Source of the DNA: Dermacentor variabilis
Lineage: Eukaryota; Arthropoda; Arachnida; Ixodida; Ixodidae
Assembly (NCBI RefSeq): GCF_050947875.1
Contig: NW_027460291.1
Location: 26,433,868 to 26,497,867, forward strand
DNA: 64,000 nucleotides
Direction: 5' to 3'
In this document: positions 12,069 to 23,486 of the stretch, in pieces
How the letters are laid out: each line of letters starts with the position of its first letter
How positions within the stretch are numbered: position 1 is the first letter of the stretch
Position numbers and translations under genes: made by a program
Notes under the pieces: model-generated
The model's input: the letters and a program-made list of their open reading frames with translations, nothing else
The model's database searches: none
What the model was told of the DNA's origin: nothing

Positions 12069-12202
12069 AGCACTGAAGAGAACACATTCGGGGAATCCAC
12101 GGGGGACTACTTGGGGAAACTACACTCGGAAACAAAAGTGAATCATGATAGTTTCCGAATGCACTTCTTCATGTAGTCCCCCCATGTGTTCCCTTTAGTG
12201 CT
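12069..12202. repeat. Small TIR element (MITE-like), 134 bp
   Basis: Terminal inverted repeats of 19 bp, agcactgaagagaacacat on the left and its near complement at the right end, with 2 mismatches. No coding capacity. I could not define a clear target duplication. Confidence 0.55.
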
Positions 12203-13320
12203 TTCACAGTAGCCCTTTTTTTATGAATTTCGTTACAATGATAGCGGCAACACCGATGGACGTCATACACCAATCAAGTATGTCCAGCGCTGTTTCTATG
12301 GTTATCGTTCTTGAATATCATGTAGATAATTTTGGTTTCCCTCTGCATTGCAGAGCAACAGCAACGGCTGGTAATGCTGATAAGGCCGCCGTTTTTCCCA
12401 TGACACAGCCATGAATTCTGAAGTGCAGGTCTGCAGATGCATTTCAGGAGAGCTGGGGTTCTGCATACTAGTAACACTCTCATGGTACTCTTAAAGGTAC
12501 ATATCTATGGGTTTACTGTCTTGGTAAACGCACATGAACTGTCCAGAACACACTCTAACTCTTACCGAAAGATTTTGTTGTGCGATACATGCAGGCTACA
12601 TCAGCAGCACTCTTTCATCTCTTTCATTAGACGTTGCAGATAAAACATGGCTAGCACCATCAGAGAAGCAATCGGCAAAACTGTAAGTCTGCAAATCTTC
12701 GAAGCTCTGGCACTGAGGGATGCTAATTATTGGATGTGATGTATTCATTGTTTGTGAACCTTGAGAAAATTGATTTACTGCTGTTTTTGTATGACAAAAG
12801 ACATGCAAAGTTTCGTACAACTTGTCCCTTATGAGATCTGTCACGTATTTATCATTTACTTCAGACATATTCCTCCACAAGGCAAACAAAATTTAAACAT
12901 GATGGGATGTACAGAGCAGTTCCATGTAAGAGTGAAGCCTAAACGGAAACTGCATCCTGTGGAAAACTCCGATTCCGCGTATTTGAAGCACATGTAAAAT
13001 ACAGAAATGCTTCAATGGGAAACCCGATGGACCGATTTGAATTTGATGCATTTGACTTCGAAGGTTAAAATATGGCCCCTTTAGGAATGAACTGTTTGAT
13101 ATAGGTACTGGAACGGTTTTGCCAAAAATTGGTAAGCTGCAAAAACATTTCGTAGTTTCGCCCTAAAGGTGAAGAATCCATTGCTTATTATTATTGCATT
13201 GCATTATTAGATAGTTATACGAAGCAAGTGTGGTAGATTTATCGGCCGCATAACCTTGTAAACATTCGCTGACTCAATAAATTTACAAGCGTGCTCACAT
13301 GCAAACTTGAACACATCTGA
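12203..13320. other. Non-coding stretch, nothing recognised
   Basis: No coding frame with family motifs, no strong inverted repeat and no RNA gene seen. Confidence 0.45.
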
Positions 13321-13850
13321 TTAGATGACCGCGGACGCTCGCTGTCACAACACTGGCGTGAGCAAGAACGATAGCAGCAGCAAGCGGATTGACCTTTCTA
13401 CTGCCTCTCGCCTCAACGCAAACTAAGCGGTGAGAAAACAGCGCCCACTAAGCCATCAGCCATCGGCGTGCCTAGACTTGGTACCCACCGCAGGTCGCTT
13501 TCAAGACCCACGCGGCCGCTGTACAGCTGCGCCCATACGAAGCCGCCACCAGAATATAACGTGCCCCTTGAGCGCTATGAAATACGGCGCCCTCCCTGCT
13601 CCCCCCTTGCACGCGCGAGGTGGAGCCACCATCCTCGGCTCACCGTAGAACGCATTCACCTGCAACTACAGCGTAAGGCGCGTGGCCGCCATGTTACGGA
13701 ACTTCGATTTTACACGCAATATCACGGTAACGGTGATGCAGGCGGTGGAAATTCCCATGAAGTGATTGCTCTCGCTATAAAAATTGAGGCACGAACTTTA
13801 CAAGTCCGTCACTCTGCATTACAAACAGATATTGCAGTTTTATGAGCTGA
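13320..13850 (+). repeat. Dispersed GC-rich repeat, copy 1
   Basis: A GC-rich block whose 3' part (about 13690-13790) reads 'cacggtaacggtgatgcagg ... ggaaattcccatgaagtg ... gctataaaaattg'. It matches in reverse the block at about 15020-15115 and resembles the fold-back at 14431-14783. Three related sequences within 1.8 kb indicate a repeat family. The open frame at 13468-13845 has no recognisable domain and is probably repeat-derived. Confidence 0.5.
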
Positions 13851-14044
13851 GCGTTTAAAGCGGGCAAATTTGATATATGAATTTACAGCCCGCAGAATCG
13901 TTTTGATGTTTACAACGGTGTATCTGTACCGTTGTATGTACACTAGATGCAGGCTGCAGAATTGGGATATAATATTTTTATTGCTGACATAGAGCTACAA
14001 ACTGGATTCTTGACCCGTCGTAGTTCCTTAGTGACTTTGACAGT

Positions 14045-14250
14045 GCGATGGTAAGCACGAGGGCGTCATGTCAAATCCCGGCCCTGGCGAGCCCATTTCC
14101 ATGGCGGGCGAAGTGCCAAAACGCCCATGAACCGTGGATTCGGTGCACGTTATTCAAGCCTAGGTAGTCAAATTTAAGCCGGAGTCCCCCACTACGGCGT
14201 GTCTCATAATAGCATCGCGGTTTTGGCACGTAAAACACCAGAAATTAACT
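14045..14250 (+). mobile_element. tRNA-derived SINE, diverged copy
   Basis: The 3' body is diagnostic: 'ggtgcacgttattcaagcc', then 'ccggagtcccccactacggc', 'ctcataat' and 'ttttggcacgtaaaac'. The same blocks occur in reverse at 44605-44850 and partly at 41501-41622. The 5' part keeps a weak B-box-like sequence (tcaaatcccg). The family resembles tRNA-derived SINEs known from ticks. Confidence 0.7.
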
Positions 14251-14430
14251 TCAGCTCCTCTAAAATTTCCAATGTTTAAGATATTTTCTTTGGTCTGATG
14301 GTCCAAACATAAATTCCCTTTTGCAATCAATCGATTGTAAGTTTTGATTTTAAATGCAACAAACGTCATCAAAGTTGTTGAAACGTGGTTGCTGAAAAAG
14401 ACGGGTTCTGCGTTTTTGTGAATTTAAAAA

Positions 14431-14783
14431 AGAGCTCCCGAGATATCGCTGCTTCTAAAGTGGTTGTTTTCGTGTGTTCATCAAACTTTTATTGCGATAA
14501 TAATTATGTCGAAACTCCAGGGAAATTTCTGCCATCATTGTCACAGTGAGGTTCCATGCGATATCACAAGTTATCGCACCTGCCATCGTTGTCACAGTGA
14601 GGTTCCGTACAATATTACAAGTAATCGCACCAGGTGCGATAACTTGTGATATCGCACGGAACCTCATGGTGACAACGATGTCAGAAATTCCCCTGGAGTG
14701 TCGACATAATTGCTATCGCAATAAACGTTTGATGAAAACGAGAGTGCAACCACTTGAGAAGCAGCGATATCTCAGGAGCTCTT
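14431..14783. repeat. Fold-back element, arms of about 150 bp
   Basis: Left arm from 'gagctcccgagatatcgctg' (14432) to 'gttatcgcacc' (about 14580). Right arm from 'aggtgcgataacttgtgata' (about 14634) to 'cgatatctcaggagctc' (14781). The arms are imperfect reverse complements. The roughly 50-bp spacer is itself a direct repeat of the inner left arm. A further partial unit follows to about 14810. Confidence 0.75.
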
Positions 14784-15014
14784 ACACGAGGTGCGATAAC
14801 TTATGATGGAAGATAATACTCTGGTACAAGAGTATGAATCCCCCATTTGAATGACTTCAATCAGAGGGCTTGGATACATTCACTTTGGAAACTGCAGACA
14901 CACATTACGAAGAACGAAAACCATTTGCGTAGTATTAGATCAGCAAATATGTGGTAGTGCCTATCAGTGCTTTCATCTTGCGAAATTTTCATGTACCCAT
15001 AAACGGGGGATCAT

Positions 15015-15340
15015 TTAACCCGTCAAATATGCTATTTTTATTGCAATTATGTTGACACTCCTGGATAATTTCCACCAACGTCATCGCCATCGACGTCAGC
15101 GTCGCCGTGAGGTGCCACATAGAAATCAAGCGCGCCAAGATCGCTGCCACGCACCGCATGCGGTAGGTGCGATGTAAATCGTGGGAGCTTGAACCGTGGT
15201 GAACGGTGGCTTGACGCGGGGTGTGCTCTCGCATGCAAAGGGGAGGGGGGGAGGAGGGACATGAGCGCGCGATAGGAGGAAGGGGCGCAACCAACTTAGC
15301 ACGCATTCCACCGGCCACTGCGGCGGCGTCTGCGCATGGC
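15015..15340 (-). repeat. Dispersed GC-rich repeat, copy 2 (reverse)
   Basis: Sequence 'ttttattgcaattatgttga' and 'cgtcatcgccatcgacgtca' matches in reverse the repeat at 13690-13790. It is followed by a similar GC-rich flank. No gene is supported. Confidence 0.45.
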
Positions 15341-15371
15341 GCGGCTGGGCGCGGCCGTGGGTGCCATCACT

Positions 15372-15533
15372 TGAAGATAATTGCTGTAGCGCGAGTAACA
15401 ACAACAGACGCAGTAGGTGCAAGCAATGGAATGGTTTATTGAAGATAGCGTGGCTGCTTTTATTCTGTACGAATCAGTTGGTGCATGCGCACTTCGTGAT
15501 GCGATAGGCGGGCTTGCAATGACGCGATACCGC
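15372..15533 (-). repeat. Possible 3' LTR of the Ty3-type element (Mag-like)
   Basis: On the reverse strand, a purine run ending aaggggga (about 15541-15548) is followed by sequence from about 15533 that contains two AATAAA-like signals and ends near 15372. The block starts TG and ends CA when read forward. A single copy is present because the other end of the element is lost, so the boundaries are tentative. Confidence 0.35.
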
Positions 15534-15544
15534 ACTTCCTCCCC

Positions 15545-16708
15545 CTTAGAAGACTAGCCTGTCGGGTGGTCTCCTTGTGCGCGTAGAACGCCTAGGAAGT
15601 CCTAACCTCGCCGGTACACTTGAGGTTGCTTCACTGGAAGCCTGGGATGTACCAAGTGATCCGTATGACGATGGTTCAGCGTCTTCCACTGCAGAGGGTT
15701 GATTACTCTCTGTGACTTGGTTGTCTCCAGGTTGAGTTTCGTAGTATTCTTGCTTTATTTCATCCGCTGCGAGTTGTTACCGCAGTTGGTCTACGCGACG
15801 GCGCTGCACCCCTCCTGTAGTGTCCACCGTGACCATACGCCTACCTCTTGTTGGCGTCACCCGGCCAGGTAACCATCTCTGGCAAGCCTGATTGCACTCC
15901 CGCTACTAAACAGGCGCTCCCGGTGAAAAGACTTGTGGCAACGGCGCCGGGGGTCTGCTCACCGTGGGATCCCGTGCCACCTCTTCCTCTCAAAATTGTG
16001 CACTTAGGTGGGTCCTGGGTTGAAAACCCAGCAACATCTCCACGGGCTACTTGCCATCTCAAGTCAGTGTTGCCCTGTAGCGTAGCAATAACTTGGAAAT
16101 ACGACTGAGCAGACTTCCATCCTTATTTTTCTTGACACCTTCCTTAACGGTGCGCACTGCACGCTCCGCCAATCCGTTTGACTGCGGATGGTATGGAGCG
16201 GAAGTAACATGACACATATGGTTATCTTTGAAAGAAACCTCTCAGTCACTGAACTGCTAAACTGTGGTCCATTGTCGGATACGACTGCATGGGACAGACG
16301 AAAACGCGCGAAGATCCCTCGCAGTACTTCGACTGTAGTTTCTGCACTTGCCGTTTTAAGAGGTACTGCCTCTATCCATTTCGCTTCCGCATCTACCACC
16401 ACCAAGATCATGTGACCTTCCACTGACCCTGCATAGTCGATATGCAGGCGAGACCAACGTTTGTTGGTTTTCGACCAGCTTGAAGGGACCTGTACCGCTG
16501 GCATGGGCCAACATTGCACGCATCGCTGGCAGCTTTGCACCAGCTTGTCTATGTCGTGGTCCAATCCGGGGTACCAAAACATCGTAAGGGCCAGGAGCTT
16601 CATTGCAGTCATGCCTGGGTGGGTGTCGTGAAGTTCTCTCAGAAAAAGTGCCCGCACGGTCTCGGGCAAAATTACGCGATGACCCCAGTATATTAGTCCT
16701 TTACTCAC
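15545..16708 (-). pseudogene. Ty3-type element: integrase and C-terminal tail
   Basis: Integrase of an LTR retrotransposon, reading from 16708 downwards. An HHCC zinc domain has 'LHDTHPGMTAMKL' and 'LVQSCQRCVQC'. It is followed by the DDE core with 'LHIDYAGS' (first Asp) and 'VVSDNGPQFSSS' (second Asp). The third acidic residue falls where the frame degrades (about 16150-16200). The tail to about 15840 is readable only in pieces with stops. It would insert cDNA into DNA. RNase H and RT lie immediately upstream in the same orientation. Confidence 0.75.
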
Positions 16709-16744
16709 AGTGAGTTCGTATCTGCGGGTGAAGTACAGCTGAAG

Positions 16745-18204
16745 TCACTGTTGCTCCGGCCCCAGCTGGTTTGGCCAACCACAAAAGATCCACGTCTTCA
16801 CCTGTGGGAGTAGCATGTCCTCGCTCGTGCTGTCTGCCAATTGTTCTGCGCGTAGAGAAAAATCTGTCAAAGCTTGCGCATGTAGCACATATTCGACGGG
16901 ATCATCTTCACCAGGGTGCCCCTGCTCCGGCAGCGGCAAACGGCTCAAAGCATCGGCATTCGCGTGTAATGGTCCTTTCGTGAATTCTATGTCATACTGA
17001 TACGCTGATAGAAGGAGCGCCCAACGCTGTATCCTGGCCGCCGCCATCTGCGGAATTGGTTTCTCGGGATGGAACAGCCCTGTCAGCGGATTGTGATCCG
17101 TTATCAGACAAAATTTATTGCCGAAAAGATAGTCTCTGAACCTTGTCACACCGAAAACTAGGGTTAGCGCTTTCTTTTCCAGTTGCGAGTAATTTCGCTC
17201 AGCCGGCCTCAAGGTTCTAGAGCGAAAAGCTATCGGATAGTCTTCGCCGTTGATGGGACAGCACTGCGCCCAAGCCGACCGATGAGGCTTCGCATTCCAG
17301 TCGAAGGGGTTTTCGCGGGTCATAGTGGACGAGAAATTTAGACTTGCCTAAGGCACTCTTTGCTTCTCTAAATGCTCTGTCTTGAGACGGCCCCCATTGC
17401 CACAACACCCCCTTTGCCAGCAAGCGATATAAGGGAGCCAGCGTCGTTGACAAGTTGGGCAAGAATTTAGCATAATAGTAACCAAGCCCAAGAACGATTT
17501 CAGCTGGCTTACCTATGTTGGCTTCGGCGTGGTCAGTACCGCCTCGAGGTTATCCTGCAGAGGATGAAGACCTTTGGCTTGGCGTCGATGCGGTGCACCA
17601 GAAACAACACTTGTGCTTCCCTAAACCGGCACTTGGCTTTGTTCAACTTCAGGTTGTGTTCACGAAGCCACTGAAACACCTGCCGCAGTACCGATGTGTC
17701 GTTTTCCTTTTCCGCCACAATGATGTCGTCGAGGTACACTTGAACATTCGGCAAACCTTGCAAAATGGATTCCATGCGTCGCTGGAACAAGGCGGGGGCT
17801 GAAGCAACTTCAAATGCTAGGCGATTGTAGCAGTAAATGCCCCGGTATGTGTTGAGCACCACCGTCTTTCTAGCTTCGTCGTCCAGCGGCAGCTGATTGT
17901 ACGCGTTGCGTAGGTCCAGAGTGCTGAAGACATCGCCCCCCGAAAGCGCCGCAGATATGTCTTCAACTTTGGGCAGGGGATACTGTTCCAAGTGAGACGC
18001 CGGATTGACAGTTAACTTGAAGTCGCCACACAATCGTATATCGCCGTTCTTTTTTGTTGCCGGAACCACCGGTGTTGCCCAATCTGAAATGCTTATCGGC
18101 GAAAGCACTCCGTCTTGCACAAGACGGTCGATCTCGACCGAAACTTTGGAGCGCATGGCATAAGGCACTGTACATGCCTTACAGAAACGTGGGCGGGCTT
18201 TCAT
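16745..18204 (-). pseudogene. Ty3-type element: reverse transcriptase and RNase H
   Basis: RT runs from 18204 downwards. Readable blocks are 'DGVLSPISISDWATPVV', 'TLDLRNAYNQLPLDDE' (first catalytic Asp) and 'VYLDDIIVAEKEND' (YLDD, about 17710-17750). A frameshift near 17540 is followed by the connection region (17217-17462). A second frameshift near 17260 leads to the RNase H part 'YSQLEKKALTLVFGVTRF' and 'LITDHNPLTGLFHP', then 'HANADALSRLP'. The sequence resembles Mag-lineage Ty3/gypsy elements. At least two frameshifts, so inactive. Confidence 0.8.
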
Positions 18205-18580
18205 CGAGCAGAGGCGTCAGCTTGTTATCCCGAAGAACATTTACACTTGAGGTGGTTCTAGTGTCCCAGAAGGACACACCCACCTTGCGGAAGGCCTCTA
18301 TCGTGTTCCGGCCGCACAGCAGTGGCCCGTTACATGCCACCACGATTAGCGTATTTGTCACAACAGTCGATCCAGACTCAACCCTCATGGTTATCTCGCC
18401 GAAAACTGGCAATTGCCCGAGCAAGCATGTTAAGCGGAGCGCCGTTTTTTCCAGTGCCGGCCACCATTTGCGATGTTTCTTAAATACGTTCTTCGGTATG
18501 ACGCTGACCGGAGAACCCGTGTCTAGAGTCATTCGAAATTTCCGGCCCTGCCATGTCAACTCTTCCTCGAGAGGCTTCAA
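18179..18580 (-). pseudogene. Ty3-type element: aspartic protease
   Basis: A 133-codon open stretch with 'MTLDTGSPVSVIPKNVF' near its start, the D-T-G active-site triad of retroelement proteases. 'GPLLCGRNTIEAF' further on corresponds to the usual ILG-R block. It would cut the gag-pol polyprotein. It overlaps the RT reading by a few codons in another frame. Confidence 0.75.
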
Positions 18581-18599
18581 CGTAGCTCTGTCGGCGGAG

Positions 18600-19327
18600 C
18601 TGTGAGCATCAAGAGCAAACTACATTTCTTCTTCGTTCTCACCTTCCATTTCCTCGCCGGCAAAGGCACCACGTTCTCGAGGGCGGCCACTGCTGAAAAC
18701 CTTCGCCACGTGGCCTTTCCTGCCGCAATGGTGGCACTTAGTGTTTAGATGACGGCACATGTGTATTGTGTGAGGGCCGCCGCAAAGCTCGCATGAATGG
18801 TTGTTCTTTGCAGTATTCCACTTCGTCCAGGGTCGTCGTCCTCGCTACGACTGTACAACATTGATGCTCGTTCCCGTAGTCACTGGGTCTGCTTCGCGCA
18901 TGTCATGTACGTCGCCTAGCGCCTTCTCTGAAGCTATGGCAAGTTCTTCTGCTTCCTCAAAAGTTAGCTTGTTCCGCGTTAATAGGCAGCGTCGTGCGTC
19001 GTCGTCCCTGATTCCGCATACTGTACGGTCTCGCAGCATACGCTGCCGCGAGTTGCCGAAGTTGCAACTTTCCGCCAGTCTCCGAAGGTCGGCAATGTAT
19101 TACCGAACGCTCTCTCCGTCCCATTGTTTGCGCATGATGAATGAGAAACTCCTCGATATTTCTTTCACTTGAGGATTGTAATGTTCCTCGAGGTATTCAA
19201 CGACTTCATCGTAAGTTTGGCTCTTAACCGACACGGTTGGAAGGCGTCCTTGCAACATGCGCACAACATTATCGCTCAATGAGGACACCAGCAGAGCTCA
19301 GCGTTTGACCGCGTCGGTAATTCCATC
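18600..19327 (-). pseudogene. Ty3-type element: gag, 3' part with zinc knuckles
   Basis: Gag reading from 19320 downwards: 'SSLSDNVVRMLQGRLP', 'YDEVVEYLEEHYNP' and 'DRTVCGIRDDDARRCLL' are typical of Mag-type gag. Near 18710-18795 there is a first Cys/His knuckle 'CELCGGPHTIHMC' and a second 'CHHCGRKGHVAKV' whose final Cys is lost. The gag is cut at about 19327 by the RTE LINE. Its N-terminal half was not found on the far side of that insertion. Confidence 0.7.
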
Positions 19328-19656
19328 CTCATCATCATCATCATCATCATCATCGTCATCAGCCTGGTTACGCCCACTGCTGCGCAAAGGCCTCTCCCAT
19401 ACTTCTCCAACAACCCCGGTCATGTACTAATTGTGGCCATGTCGTCCCTGCAGACTTCTTAATCTCATCCGCCCACCTAACTTTCTGCCGCCGCCTGCTA
19501 CGCTTCCTTTCCCTTAGAATCCAGTCCGTAAGCCTTGATGACTATCGGTTACCTTCCCTCCACATTACATGTCCTGCCCATGCCCATTTCTTTTTCTTGA
19601 TTTAAACTAAGATGTCTTTAGCTCGCGTTTGTTCCCTCACCCAATCTGCTATTTTC

Positions 19657-20880
19657 TTATCCCTTAACGTTACACCTATCATTCTTGTTTCGATAGCTCG
19701 TTGCGTCGTCCTCAATTTGAGTAGAACCCTTTTCGTAAGCCTCCAGGTTTCTGCCCCGTAGGTGAGTACTGGTAAGACAGCAATTATATCCTTCTCTCTT
19801 GAGGCATAATGGGAACCTGCTGTTCATGATCTGAGAATGCCTGCCAAACGCACCCCAGCCCATTCTTATTCTTCTGATTATTTCCGTCTCATGATCCGGA
19901 TCCGCCGTCACTACCTGCCCTAAGTAGATGTATTCCCTTACCACTTCCAGTGCCTCACTACCTATTGTAAATTGCTGTTCTCGTCCGAGAATGTTAAACA
20001 TTACTTTAGTTTTCTGCATATTAATTTTAAGACCCACTCTTCTGCTTTGCCTCTCCAGGTCACTGAGCATGCATTGCAATTGGTACCCTGAGTTACTAAG
20101 CAAGGCAATATCATCAGCGAATCGCAAGTTACTAAGGTATTCTCCATTAACTTTTATCCCCAATTCTTCCCAATTCAGGTATCTGAATACATCTGAATAC
20201 CTCCTGTAAGTACGCTGTGAATAGCATTGGAGAGATCGTCTCTCCCTACCTGACGCCTTTCTTTATTGAAAATTTGTTGCTTTCTTTATGGAGGACTACG
20301 GTGCCTGTGCAGCCGCTATAGATATCTTTCAGTATATTTACATATGGCTCGTCTACACCCTGGTTCCGTAATGCCTCCATGACTGCTGAGGTTTCGACAG
20401 AATCAAATGCTTTCTGGTAATCAATGAACGCTATATATGAGGGTTGGTTATATTCCGCGCATTTCTCTATCACCTGATTGATAGTGTGAATATGGTCTAT
20501 TGTTGAGTAGCCTTTACGGAATCCTGCCTGGTCCTTTGCTTGACAGAAGTCTAAGGTGTTCCTGATTCTATTTGCGATTACCTTAGTAAATAGTTTGCAG
20601 ACAACTGACAGTAAGCTGATCGGTCTATAATTTTTCAAGTCTTTGGCGTCCCCTTTCTTATGGATTAGAAATACGTTAGCGTTCTTCCAAGATTCCGATA
20701 CGCTCGAGGTCATGAGGCATTGTGTATACAGGGTGGCCAGTTTCTCTAGAACAATCTGTCCACCATCCTTCAACAAATCTGCTGTTTCCTGATCCTCCCC
20801 AGCTACCTTCCCCATTTGCATATCTCCCAAGGCTTTCTTTACTTCTTCCGGCGTTACCTGTGGGATTTTGAATTCCTCTA
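19657..20880 (-). pseudogene. RTE LINE: reverse transcriptase
   Basis: RT blocks: 'LKNYRPISLLSVVCKLF' (about 20630), 'DQAGFRKGYSTIDHI' (about 20510), 'AFIDYQKAFDSVETS' (about 20410), then across a break 'NLRFADDIALLSN' (about 20110, FADD as the catalytic motif), and the thumb region down to about 19657. The frame is broken near 20246-20163. The protein would copy the element RNA at the target nick. Family motifs are clear despite the decay. Confidence 0.8.
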
Positions 20881-21369
20881 GACTATTTCCTCTTCCATTA
20901 TCGTCGTGGGTGCCACTGGTACTGTGTAAATCTCTCTACAACTCTTGAGCCACTTGAACTATCTCATCCATATTAGTAATGATTTTGCCGGCTTTGTCTA
21001 TTAACGCATACATCTGATTCGTGCCAATTTCTAGTTTCTTCTTCACTGCTTTTATGCTTCCTCCGTTCCTGAGAACATGTTCAATTCTATCCATATTATA
21101 CTTGCTTATGTCAGCTGTCTTACGCTTGTTGATTAACTTCGAAAGTTCTGCCAGTTCTATTCAAGCTGTAGGGTTAGAAGCTTTCATACATTGGCGTTTC
21201 GTGATCAGATCTTTCGTCTCCCGCGATAGCTTACTGGTATCCTGTCTAACGGAGTTACCACCGACTTCTATTGCGCACACCTTAATGATGCCCATAATAT
21301 TGTCGTTAATTGCTTCAACACTAAGGTCCTCTTCCTGAGTTAAAGCCGAATACCTGTACTATAGCTTGA

Positions 21370-22313
21370 TCCGGAATTCCTCTAGTTTTCCTCTTACCGC
21401 TAACTCATTGATTGGCGTCCTGTGTACGAGTTTCTTCCGTTCCCTCCTAGTCAAGGCTAATTCGAGTTCTTACCATCCTATGGTCACTGCAGCGTACCTT
21501 GCCGAGCACGTCTACATCTTGTATGATGCCAGGGTTCGCGCAGAGTATGAAGTCGATCTCATTTCTATTCTCACCATTCGGGCTCCTCCACGTCCACTTT
21601 CGGCTAACCCGCTTGCGGAAAAAGGTATTCATTATCCGCATAGTGTTCTGTTCTGCAAACTCTATTAATAACTCTCCTCTGCTATTCCTAGAGCCTATGC
21701 CATATTCCCCCACTGACTTGTCTCCAGCCTGCTTCTTGCGTACCCTGGCATTGAAGTCGCCCATCAGTATAGTGCATATTGTTATGACTTTACCCATCGC
21801 TGATTCCACGCCTTCATAAAAGGTTTCGACTTCCTGGTCATCATGACTGTATGTAGGGGCATAGACTTGTACTACCTACAATTTGTACCTCTTATTAGGT
21901 TTCAGAACAAGACCTGCCACCCTCTCGTTAATGCTATAGAATTCCTGTATGTTACCAGCTATTTCCTTATTAATCAGGAATCCGACTCCTAGTTCTCGTC
22001 TCTCCGCTAAGCCCCGGTAGCTCAGTACGTGCCCGCTTTTTAGCACTCTATATGCTTCTTTCGTCCTCCTAACCTCACTGAGCCCTATTATATCCCATTT
22101 ACTACCCTCTAATTCCTCCAATAACACTGCTAGACTCGCCTCACTAGATAACGTTTCAACGTTAAACGTTGCCAGGGTTAGATTCCAATGGCGGCCTGTC
22201 CGGAGCCAGGTCTTCTTAGCACCCTCTGCTGCGCCACAGATCTGACCGCCGCCGTGGTCAATTGCTTCGCGGCTGCTGGGGACTGAGGGCCGGGGTTTGA
22301 TTGTTGTATTCAT
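21370..22313 (-). pseudogene. RTE LINE: endonuclease domain
   Basis: Reads from ATG at 22313 ('MNTTIKPRPSVPSS'). It contains 'LATFNVETLSSEASL', 'WDIIGLSEVRR' and 'GVGFLINKEI', then after a frameshift near 21870 'ILMGDFNARV', 'SRKWTWRSPNG' and 'CSDHRMVRTRIS'. These are the Asn, Glu, Asp and His-bearing blocks of EEP nucleases. It makes the first-strand nick for target-primed reverse transcription. Confidence 0.75.
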
Positions 22314-22334
22314 ATAGGAGGTTCCCTCCTATAT
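22312..22334. repeat. 10-bp inverted repeat at the junction of the two RTE copies
   Basis: Arms atataggagg and cctcctatat with a 3-base spacer, exactly where the long copy's 5' end meets the short copy. On its own, arms this short are not significant. Confidence 0.6.
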
Positions 22335-23022
22335 TCCCGTTCCCTCGTCAGGTCTAGGCTAATTCGAGTTCTTACCACCCTGTGGTCACTGCAGCACACC
22401 TTGCCGAGCACTTCCACATCTTGTATGATGCCAGCGTTAGCGCAGAGTATGAAGTCTATTTCATTTCTAGTCTCGCCGTTCGGGCTCCTCCACGTCCACT
22501 TTCGGCTATCCCGCTTGCGGAAGGAGGTATTCATTATCCGCATATTATTCGGTTCTGCAAACTCCCCTAATAACTCTCCCCTGTTATTCCTAGTGCCTAT
22601 GGCATATTCCCCCACTGCCTTGTCTCCAGCCTGCTTCTTGCCTACCTTGGCATTGAAGTCGCCCATCAGTATAGTGTATTTTGTTTCGACTTTACCCATC
22701 GCCGATTTCACATCTTCATAGAAGCTTTCTTCCTGGTCATCATGACTGGACGTAGGGGCGTAGACCTGTACAACCTTCATTTTGTACCTCTTATTAAGTT
22801 TCACAACAAAACCTGCCACCCTCTCGTTAATGCTATATAATTCCTGTATGTTTCCAGCTATATTTTTATTAATCAGGAATCCGACACCTAGTTCTCGTCT
22901 CTTCGCTAAGCTCTGGTAGCACAGGACGTGCCCGCTTTTTAGTACTGTATATGCTTCTTTTGGCGTCCTAACTTCACTGTGCCCTATTATATCCCATTTG
23001 CTGCCCTCTAATTAGAGGGCAG
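22316..23022 (-). mobile_element. RTE-clade LINE, short copy (endonuclease only)
   Basis: A second copy of the same family lies just upstream of the long one in the same orientation. It covers only the endonuclease from 'GSKWDIIG'-equivalent sequence near 23000 down to 'CSDHRVVRTRISLDL' near 22340. It is truncated at both ends. Its open stretch 22310-22819 reads better than the matching part of the long copy, so the two are separate copies. Both its borders carry palindromes (22312-22334 and 23001-23022). Confidence 0.7.
23001..23022. repeat. 22-bp perfect palindrome at the 5' edge of the short RTE copy
   Basis: ctgccctctaa is followed directly by ttagagggcag. The inner half is element sequence, since the long copy has the same bases near 22105-22115. 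The outer half is its mirror image and not element sequence. Confidence 0.85.
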
Positions 23023-23395
23023 CCGGATACGCTGGCCTGCAAATCTCTCAATAAACTCCTTATATCTATGTGTCTACGAAAAAATAAATTGAGCTAAATA
23101 TATTGTTCGGGCTATCTGACAAGTCTTCAGTGTTTCCAGGTCGTATTAGATTATGTTCACACTGCGCTCGTCATTCACTCACATACTCAAGATTCCTAAG
23201 CCGATCTATTACCGAGGTTATAGGCTGCAACAAGCAATGATGATATTAATTGCTACAGAATGCAGAGCTGTCGACACATGTTTGGAATATGTTCGGTGAT
23301 ATGACTACTGAACTTGAACTAATTTGCTTTCAACGACGTTCGCTTCTAGGTGTAAGATCGGCAGAAATACCGAGTGACTCTTCTGTCTCTCGCAG
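23023..23395. other. Non-coding stretch before the first visible receptor exon
   Basis: Intronic by context. It ends in a pyrimidine-rich tract and the acceptor ctctcgcag. No remainder of the Ty3-type gag was recognised here. Confidence 0.5.
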
Positions 23396-23486
23396 GTACA
23401 CCTATCACATGCCAACCGACGGAAACTGGGGCGGGCGTCTTCCTGACGGCTCCTGGGGTGGACAAGTTGGCCTGGTGGTCCGCAAC
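23396..23486 (+). CDS. Ionotropic receptor gene, exon a (ligand-binding lobe S1)
   Basis: Exon of an ionotropic receptor of the glutamate-receptor superfamily, a ligand-gated cation channel of the plasma membrane. It encodes about 30 residues including 'YTYHMPTDGNWGGR' and 'PDGSWGGQVGLVVRN'. These match the S1 pattern D-G-x-W-x-G-x-x-G that follows the first strands of the binding lobe. The acceptor is tctctcgcag. The donor is gtcagt after AAC. It starts in phase 2 (one base completes a codon) and ends in phase 0, which fits exon b. Earlier exons for the amino-terminal domain and the first part of S1 were not found in the window. The open frame on both sides of the exon is fortuitous. Confidence 0.7.

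Larger units (their letters stand above)
19328..22313 (-). mobile_element. RTE-clade LINE, long copy
   Basis: A reverse-strand non-LTR element of about 3 kb. Its 3' end is a (GAT)n/(CAT)n tract at about 19328-19360, as usual for RTE elements, and its presumed 5' end is at about 22313. The order is endonuclease (21.4-22.3 kb), linker, then RT (19.66-20.83 kb). It lies in the gag of the Ty3-type element. Many stops and shifts make it inactive. The family resembles an abundant tick RTE. Confidence 0.8.
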
